From: Heterohyrax brucei
Taxonomy: Eukaryota; Chordata; Mammalia; Hyracoidea; Procaviidae
Assembly (NCBI GenBank): GCA_028571685.1
Contig: CM053144.1
Span: forward strand, 97,246,171-97,310,170
Direction: 5' to 3'
Length of the DNA: 64,000 bases
The position numbers and the translations under genes were made by a program. Under the pieces are notes generated by a model. It worked only from the letters and a program-made list of their open reading frames with translations. It was not told the origin of the DNA and made no database searches. Of this stretch, positions 57,438 through 64,000 are shown one piece after another. How positions within the stretch are numbered: the stretch's first letter is position 1; the number at the start of each line of letters is the position of its first letter.

Positions 57438-58544
57438 AGGAGGCAGGGCCAATATGCCAGACTAGACATACATTTCCTCAATTCCCTGTGAGAACTAAGG
57501 CCTGGAACGGTAATTGAAGGGAGCAGCATAGACATCCATGGAGCTCTAGGATCTGGAATAGGGTTGTCAGATTGGCCTATATACAAGTAATAGGGAAACT
57601 ACCTCTCTACAATGAGGCAACTGCATTCTGAGTCCTGCTTCTGCTGACTCACTGTTTGAGAGCACTGCAGGTACTGATACCTTCTTTGTTTTCTGGGAGG
57701 TGGAGACTGGGCAGGAGCTGAAAAATATGCCAAATTTCAATGCTTAAACAGTGTATAGCACAGCAGAGAGACTGTGCTTGGAATAGCCACATTTTGAGCA
57801 TCTGGCTGCAGACTCAGGGTACCAATGCCCTTCCACACTCTCATTTCCAAACTGCATCATAGATTCTACTGCTTCACAGCAGGAAGGGCAGCTGGGGTGG
57901 GACACCATCTTGGTCAGCTGGGAGAAGGAGTCACCCACCCAGAGGTCTTAGCTGGGTCTAATTCTCACGCCAAAAAGCAGTGCCTGTCTGGAAAGCGCTT
58001 CTCTAGCAGAAAAGCTGTGTTTAGGAAAGTGGTGCCTAGAGTTAAGAGTGAGGCCTAGCAAGGCCTTAATTCCTCCCTACTTTGAAGTACATCGTAGCAT
58101 CTGGAGACCACCTATGAGGTGCTTTTGTTGTCAGCTGAAAGGCGGGGCCTGCCAAACCGAACAGCCTCTCTGATTTTGGGAGCTGTTGGCAGCTTCTCAC
58201 CTAGCAATAAAGTACCTTTTTAAACTAAGTTCAGCTAGAGAACTGACTGCTGAGCATCCCAGCAGAATCTCCTCCACACTTCACTGTTTCACATCATAGC
58301 ATCAGCTGATGGCCCCCTAGTGACTCCATAAGTAGGGCACCATCTTTGCCAGACAGGAGGCAGAGACTTTCATCCCAGAAAGTCCACCCATGGCTATTCA
58401 CTAGAATACACAGAGTTGACTGGTAGCCAACTCCCCTCTTAGAAATATGCCTCAGCTACTGTTGAGGTAATACCAGAGAAATTGAACAACTTCTAGATGG
58501 TATGAAGGCAACAATTAATAGCTAACCATTTAAAGAAGCACTCT

Positions 58545-59452
58545 ACAGTGGCTTTGGAAAACTCCCAAAATAAAGAATCAAAACACTTCCCAGCCTTTAT
58601 GACACTATTGGATTCAACTGCAAAAGAATTATGTATACAGCCCTCCTAGAGATTAAACCAAATGCAGCAGAACAAAATGAAAAATTAAGTAAGCTATTTA
58701 AATGGCTTGAACATCAATGATCTGAAATCCAGCAGATCAGTAATAAAATTACAGAATTAGACAACTCAATCCAAAGCCAGAAGTACAGAATTGAGGACAT
58801 GGAAGCCAGAATTAGTGAGCTTGAGGACAGAGCAACTGACACCAGCATTTATAAGGAGAAATCAGAGAAAAGAAATAAGAAAAATGGAGAAGCATTAAGA
58901 AACATGTGGGACTCTATCAAGAAGAATAATCTACAAATAATTTGAGTTTTGAACAGGGAGGGATAACTGAAAATACAGACAGTATTGTTGTAGAGTTGCT
59001 GACAGAAAACTTCCCTGAAAGTATGAGAGAGGAAAACATAGATTTTCAAGATGCTTATTAAAAGCCACAAAAACTAGACCCCAAAAGAAAGATCCCAATA
59101 CGTATTATAATCAAGCTTAATAAAATGAAATATAAACAGATGCTTTTAAAGGCACCGAGGCTTAGAGCAAAGCTAACATACAAAAGGAAGCTCTGTAGGT
59201 TTTGTCTGACTTCTCGGCATACGTGATATTGGCAAGAAGGCAATGGATAACACATGCAAAGCCTTGAAGGAGGAAAACTTCCAAATAAGAATTATGTATC
59301 CTACAAAATTGTCTCTCAAATATGATTATAAAATTAAGACACTCACAGATAAACAGAACCTTAGAGACTTTGTAAAAACCAAACCAAAATTACAAGAAAT
59401 ACTGAAAGAAGTTCTTTGCTTAGAGAAACAAAAACATCAAGTGTATACATAA
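58545..59452 (+). pseudogene. L1 ORF1, disrupted
   Basis: Aligned start near 58545, where the ATG of the relatives is not kept. The coiled-coil half is interrupted by stops. The C-terminal part is open at 59243-59452: 'NTCKALKEENFQIRIMYPTKL', 'KTLTDKQNLRDFVKTKPKLQE', ending 'CLEKQKHQVYT'. The tail agrees with the end of the minus-strand copy at 9035. Confidence 0.8.
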
Positions 59453-59867
59453 GTAGGCAATATGGGACACAGCATCCAGAATCTCACTCAGTGAAGGCAC
59501 AAAACTCAATGAAAGCTACATTATTAGAAGAAGGGAACCAGTAATCAGAACATGAAAACTATGACATCATCACACTAAAAAGAGGGATACATTAAAGGAG
59601 TTATATCCCTTTCGGATGGAGAGGAAATTAAAAAGATACACAGAAGTTAAAGCCTTGTTTAAACTTCATATACTAAGGGGGGTCATAAGGGTAGCTGCAA
59701 AGCAAAATAACAATGTGACATATCAAAACAAGAAACATAACACAGGAGTCCAAAAATACCAAACCAACACCAAAAAAGACAAAAAATCAACCCGTAAAAC
59801 AGATTGACCCAGAACAGAATATTAAGAAAAACAGAGAAAACACTAAAACAAAAATAAATGCACCAAA

Positions 59868-62800
59868 ATGACAGCACTAAACACATACCTATCAGTAATC
59901 ACATTGAATGCAAACAGACTGAAAACTATAATAAAGAGACAGAGAGTAACACCCTGGATCAAAAGACACGATCCATCCACATGCTGCTTACAAGAAACAT
60001 ATCTTAGACTCAAAGACATGAACAAACTGAAAATAAAGAATGGAAAAACATATACCAACCCAACATACAAAGAAGTGCAGGAGTGGCAATACTAATCTCA
60101 GATAAAATAGACTTTAATGTAAAATCTACTATTGTGGACAAAGACAGCCACTATTTATTGCTGAAAGCTTCAATATATAAGGACATAACAATATTAAATA
60201 TTTATGCACCCAATACCAGAGCATCTAAGTGCATCAAACAAGCACTGGCTACACTGAAAAACAAGATAGATCATGCCACAATATTAGCTGGAGACGTCAA
60301 CACTCCACTTTCAGTAATGGACAGATCATCTAGAAAAAAGCTCGGTAAGGACACTGAAGATCTTATTAAGACAATTAACCAACTAGACCTCATCAATATA
60401 TATAGAACTTCTTACCCCTCAACAGATAAGTATACCTTCTTCTCCAATGCACATGGAACATTTTCCAGAATAGACCATGCATTAGGACGTAAAGCAAGTC
60501 TCAACAAAATCCAAACCATGGAATTATTGCAAAGCATCTTCTCGGACCATAAAGCTGTAAAAGTTGAAATCAATAGAAGAAAATACCTAAGAAGAAACTT
60601 GAACTCACACAAACTGCACAATACTTTACTCAAAAATTGATGGGTTATAGAAGAAATCAAGGATGAAATAATGAAATAATGGAAGTAAATGAGTATAAAA
60701 ACACATCCTACCAGAAACGATGGGATACAGAAAAGCAGCGCTCAGAGGTCAGTTTATCTCCATAAATGCACACATCTGGAAGGAAGAAAAGTCCTAAACC
60801 AAAGAATGAACCCTATAGCTTGAACAAGTAGAAAGAGAGCAACAGAGGAATCCCTCAGACACCAGAAGAAAACAGGTCATGAAGATTAGAGCAGAACTAA
60901 ATGAAACAGAGAATAGAAGAACAATTGAAAACATTAACGAAACCAAAAGCTGGTTTTTTGAAAAGATCAACAAAATTGACAAACCATTCACCAAACCTAA
61001 AAAAAATAATCAGAAGAGGAAACAGAATAAGAAATGAGATGGGAGATGTCACAACAGACCCAGCTGAAATCAAAAGTATCATAACAGAATACTATAAAGA
61101 CTGTAACAGATTGGAAAAGCTAGAGGAAATGGACAAATTTTTTGATTCACACCACCTACCAAAATTATAACAAGGAGAAACAGAACAACTTAATAAACCC
61201 ATCACAAAGGAAGGGATTGAAAAAGTTATCAAAACACTACCAACCAAAAAAGGTTCTGGTCCAGAGGGCTTCACCAGAGAACTCTACCAAACTTTCAGAG
61301 AGGAGTTATCACCAATACTACTGAGACTATTTCACAGCATAGAAAGGGATGGAGTACTTTCAAATTTACTCTATGAGGCCAACAATCCTGATACCAAGCC
61401 CAGGAAAAGATCCCACAGAAAAGGAAATTGCAGACTAGTATCACCCATGAATCTAGATGTAAAAATCTTCAGTATAATCCTAGCCAATAGAATTCAACAA
61501 TATATCAAAAACATAATTCTTCATGACCAAGTTGGATTCATACCAGTGATGCAAGGCTAGTTCAACATCAGAAAAACAATTAATGTGATCAACTACATAA
61601 AAAGCACAAAGGATAAGAATCACCTGACTTGATGCAGAAAAGGTATTTGACAAAGTCCAACACCCATTCACGCTAAAAATTCTCAGCAAAATAGAAATAG
61701 AAGGAAAATTCTTCAACACAATAAGGGGCATATCTACACAAAGCCAACCGTCTACATCATCCTGCATGAGGTGAGATTGAAAGAATTCTCCGTGAGAATG
61801 GGAACTAGACACGGATGCCCACTCTCACCACTTCTATTCAGCACTGTACTAGAGGTTCTAGCCTGAACAGTTAGACAAGACAAAGTAATAAAGGCATCTG
61901 CATTGGCAAAGAAGTAAGAATCTCCCTACTTGCAGATGATATGATTGTAAATGCAGAGAATCCTAAAGAATCCATAAATAAACTATTGGAACTAATCGAA
62001 TGGTTCAGCAAAGAATCAGGATACAAGATAAACATAAGTAAATCAGTAGGGTTCCTTTATAACAACAAAGAGATCATCAAAGAAGAAATCACCAAACAAA
62101 CACCATTTACTATAGCCCCCAAGAAGATAAAATATCTAGGAATAAATATTACTAGAGAAATAAGAGACCTATACAAAGAGAACTACAAGACTTCACTGCA
62201 AGAAACCAAAAGAGTTTGCATAAATGAAGCAACTTATCCTTTCATGGATAGGAATAATTAACATTGTGAAAATATCTATTTTACCTAAAGTGATCTACAT
62301 ATACAACGCAATCCCAATACAAATTCCAGTGTCTTTTTAATGAGATGGAGAAACAAATCACCAACGTTGGAAAGGGAAGAAATCCTAGATACGTACAGCA
62401 TTACTGAATAAGAGGAACACAGTGGGAAACCTCATATTACCTGACTGTAGAACCTGTTAAACTGCCACAGTAGTGAAAACAGCCTGGTACTGAAACAAAA
62501 AGAGATATATAGACCAATGGAGCAGAGTCGAGACCCCAGGGATAGCAACATCCTCTTATGAACAGAATTATACTGATGATATTCGGCAAAGGCCCTAAGA
62601 TTGCAAACTGGGGTAAAAACAGTCTCTTTAACAAATAGTGTTGGCAAAATTGTACATCCATCTGCAAAAAACTGAAACAAGATCCATATCTCACCTGATG
62701 CAAAAACTAACTCAAAATGGACCAAAGACCTAAATATCCTAAATATCAAATGTAAAATGATGAAGATCATGTAAGAAAAAATATGGTCAACAACGGAAGT

Positions 62801-62938
62801 TCTAATACACAGCTTAGGTAGACTTCAAAAACTGGCAAACAAAGCGTCATCAACAGAAGAGAAAATAGATGAATGAGAACTACTAAGAATCAAGCACTTT
62901 CGCTCATCCAAACAGCTTATCAAAAGAATTAAAAGACC
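59868..62938 (+). pseudogene. L1 ORF2, disrupted and interrupted
   Basis: ATG at 59868, 'TALNTYLSVITLNANRLKT', then the 'CCLQET' box (about 59980). A frame change around 60085 leads into 60083-60640 with the remaining endonuclease boxes 'ILAGDVNTPL', 'FSRIDHALG' and 'FSDHKAVKVEI', which hold the Asp, Asp-His and Ser-Asp-His catalytic elements. Further shifts follow. The RT catalytic box LADDMIV lies at 61929-61949, then '[10 protein letters not shown]'. The C-terminus is cut by the L1 at 62939. Confidence 0.87.
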
Positions 62939-64000
62939 GGTGGGGCGGAGTCAAGATGGCGGACGAAGCCCACGTCTCCTTATGTCCTTCTGGAAACCAA
63001 GACCTGAACTGACAATCAAACAGAGCCTTCTGATCACCTAATCAGCCTCAGGACACAGCACAGAGCTGTTAATTGGGACTTCATACCACTCAGTGAAAAA
63101 CCTCCTCTCTCTCGCTGACTCCCACTCCTGGCTAGCCTCGGCTCTCACGGACGGAAGGTAAATGCACCAGTTTGACTTCTTTCTTCCTCTGTCTCAGCTG
63201 GCAGGTGGATCTGGGTCTTGCCTGGCGGCTGGACTCAGACACGCTGCTGGGGGGATAGGCCGGCAAAATTCCCATATTCTGAGAGCCAGGCTCGGGACTC
63301 TGTTAATCTAGCCACTTTGAGCCTTTTGTTTTGTAGCTGCCTCAGCGGGGTTTGTGCGGAGCTACACGATCAGTGTGCGGACGCTATGTTGGTACCGAGA
63401 TTTTAGCGGGACCTCATTCTTAGCCTGGGAGCCAGCGCCTGCAAATGGGACAGCGCTTCTCTGACAGAAAAGTAGTAATTTTGCACAGTGCTGCCTACAT
63501 TGGGGGCCCGGAAACAGAAGCGGAGGAATCGCTGCCTCTCAGCACCTTTAGCCCCCCTGTCTGCTGCCTGTGTGGAGGACGCCATCTTGGATACAGTGGC
63601 TGCAGCTGGACCTAATTCTTAGCTTGGGAGCCAGAGCCTGCTCACAGGAGAGCACTTTTCTATCACAAAACCAGTACTCGACACAGTGTTGGCTAAGGCT
63701 AGGCCCTGTCAACAGAGGCCATCAGGGCAATAGCACTGCTGTATTCTGAACTAGTTTGTTATCATCTGGGGTTGGATATAGTGGCACTTACTTTGTCAGA
63801 TGAGAAGAGGGACCACTACACCTGAAAACCTAACTGACTTGTGAACTGGTCGGATACCTTTTGCTTTACATTTGCAGACAGCCTAGAGAAACGTTTGCAA
63901 TCCATCCTCACAGTACCTCTTCCAGCCTCTATATACTCACATGGGACCCAAAAAGTAACAGACAATTGTGGCATACAAGCAATCACTCATGGCTTCAGAA
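62939..64000 (+). promoter_or_regulatory. Young-looking L1 5'UTR, running off the window
   Basis: Begins 'ggtggggcggagtcaagatg'. A YY1-type CAAGATGGCGG lies at 62952-62962, only about a dozen bases from the element's first base, as in other mammalian L1 promoters. By eye about two dozen CpGs remain in the first 620 bp, far more than in the other three L1 5'UTRs here. The next 1.06 kb matches the 5'UTR order of the others; the ORF1 start should fall just past the window, judged by the 1.13-kb 5'UTR of the 3826-11074 copy. Whether its ORFs are intact cannot be seen. Confidence 0.85.

Larger units (their letters stand above)
57438..62938 (+). mobile_element. L1 LINE, interrupted by a younger L1
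   Basis: Starts 'aggaggcagggccaatatgc', with 5'UTR to 58544, ORF1 58545-59452 and ORF2 from 59868. At 62938, inside the ORF2 C-terminal region ('gaattaaaagacc'), a second L1 begins, so the ORF2 end and 3'UTR should lie beyond the window. Of the L1s seen whole here this has the longest open endonuclease stretch, but frameshifts and stops show that it is inactive. Confidence 0.88.

Overview
The window reads as intergenic or deep-intronic mammalian DNA that is almost wholly made of transposable elements. I find no host protein-coding gene, exon, rRNA or functional tRNA gene, and nothing bacterial or phage-like. The mixture points to an afrotherian, most likely an elephant or close relative. There are many tRNA-derived SINEs of the AfroSINE type, whose 3' ends match those of RTE/BovB-type LINEs with (CAA)n tails, plus several long L1 copies of one lineage. 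Species naming is inference from repeat content.

Layout. 1-3492: an RTE LINE split by a reversed L1 5'UTR-only insertion, an LTR-like fossil, and a second RTE 3' end. 3826-11074: a full-length minus-strand L1 (3'UTR, ORF2, ORF1, 5'UTR) bounded by a recognisable target-site duplication. 11090-31390: older, thinner repeat cover, with MER5-type hAT pieces, solo LTRs of an ERVL-MaLR family, two long L2 remnants in opposite orientations, RTE pieces and AfroSINEs, including three in a row at 25165-25692. 31408-34045: a 5'-truncated minus-strand L1 with a 16-bp duplication. 34062-38320: mostly unassigned sequence with a probable LTR, a MER20-like element, a MaLR LTR and a short local duplication. 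38321-50180: a nest in which an old L1 is interrupted by a nearly full-length L1 (40949-47669) and by a MaLR LTR, followed by a polyadenylated retroelement 3' end that is itself split by another MaLR LTR. 51221-51780: a palindromic mariner remnant. 52560-56421: SINEs, RTE pieces, an MLT1-like LTR and an old L1 ORF2 piece. 57438-64000: a plus-strand L1 interrupted near the end of its ORF2 by a fresh-looking, CpG-rich L1 5'UTR that runs off the window.

How the parts relate. The coding signal is LINE endonuclease/reverse transcriptase and L1 ORF1 protein, all with stops or frameshifts within the window. AfroSINEs share their 3' tail with the RTE elements, which fits RTE-driven mobilisation. The most informative content is the set of nested insertions with target-site duplications, which gives a relative chronology. 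Coordinates come from reading by eye; element edges without a duplication may be off by tens of bases.
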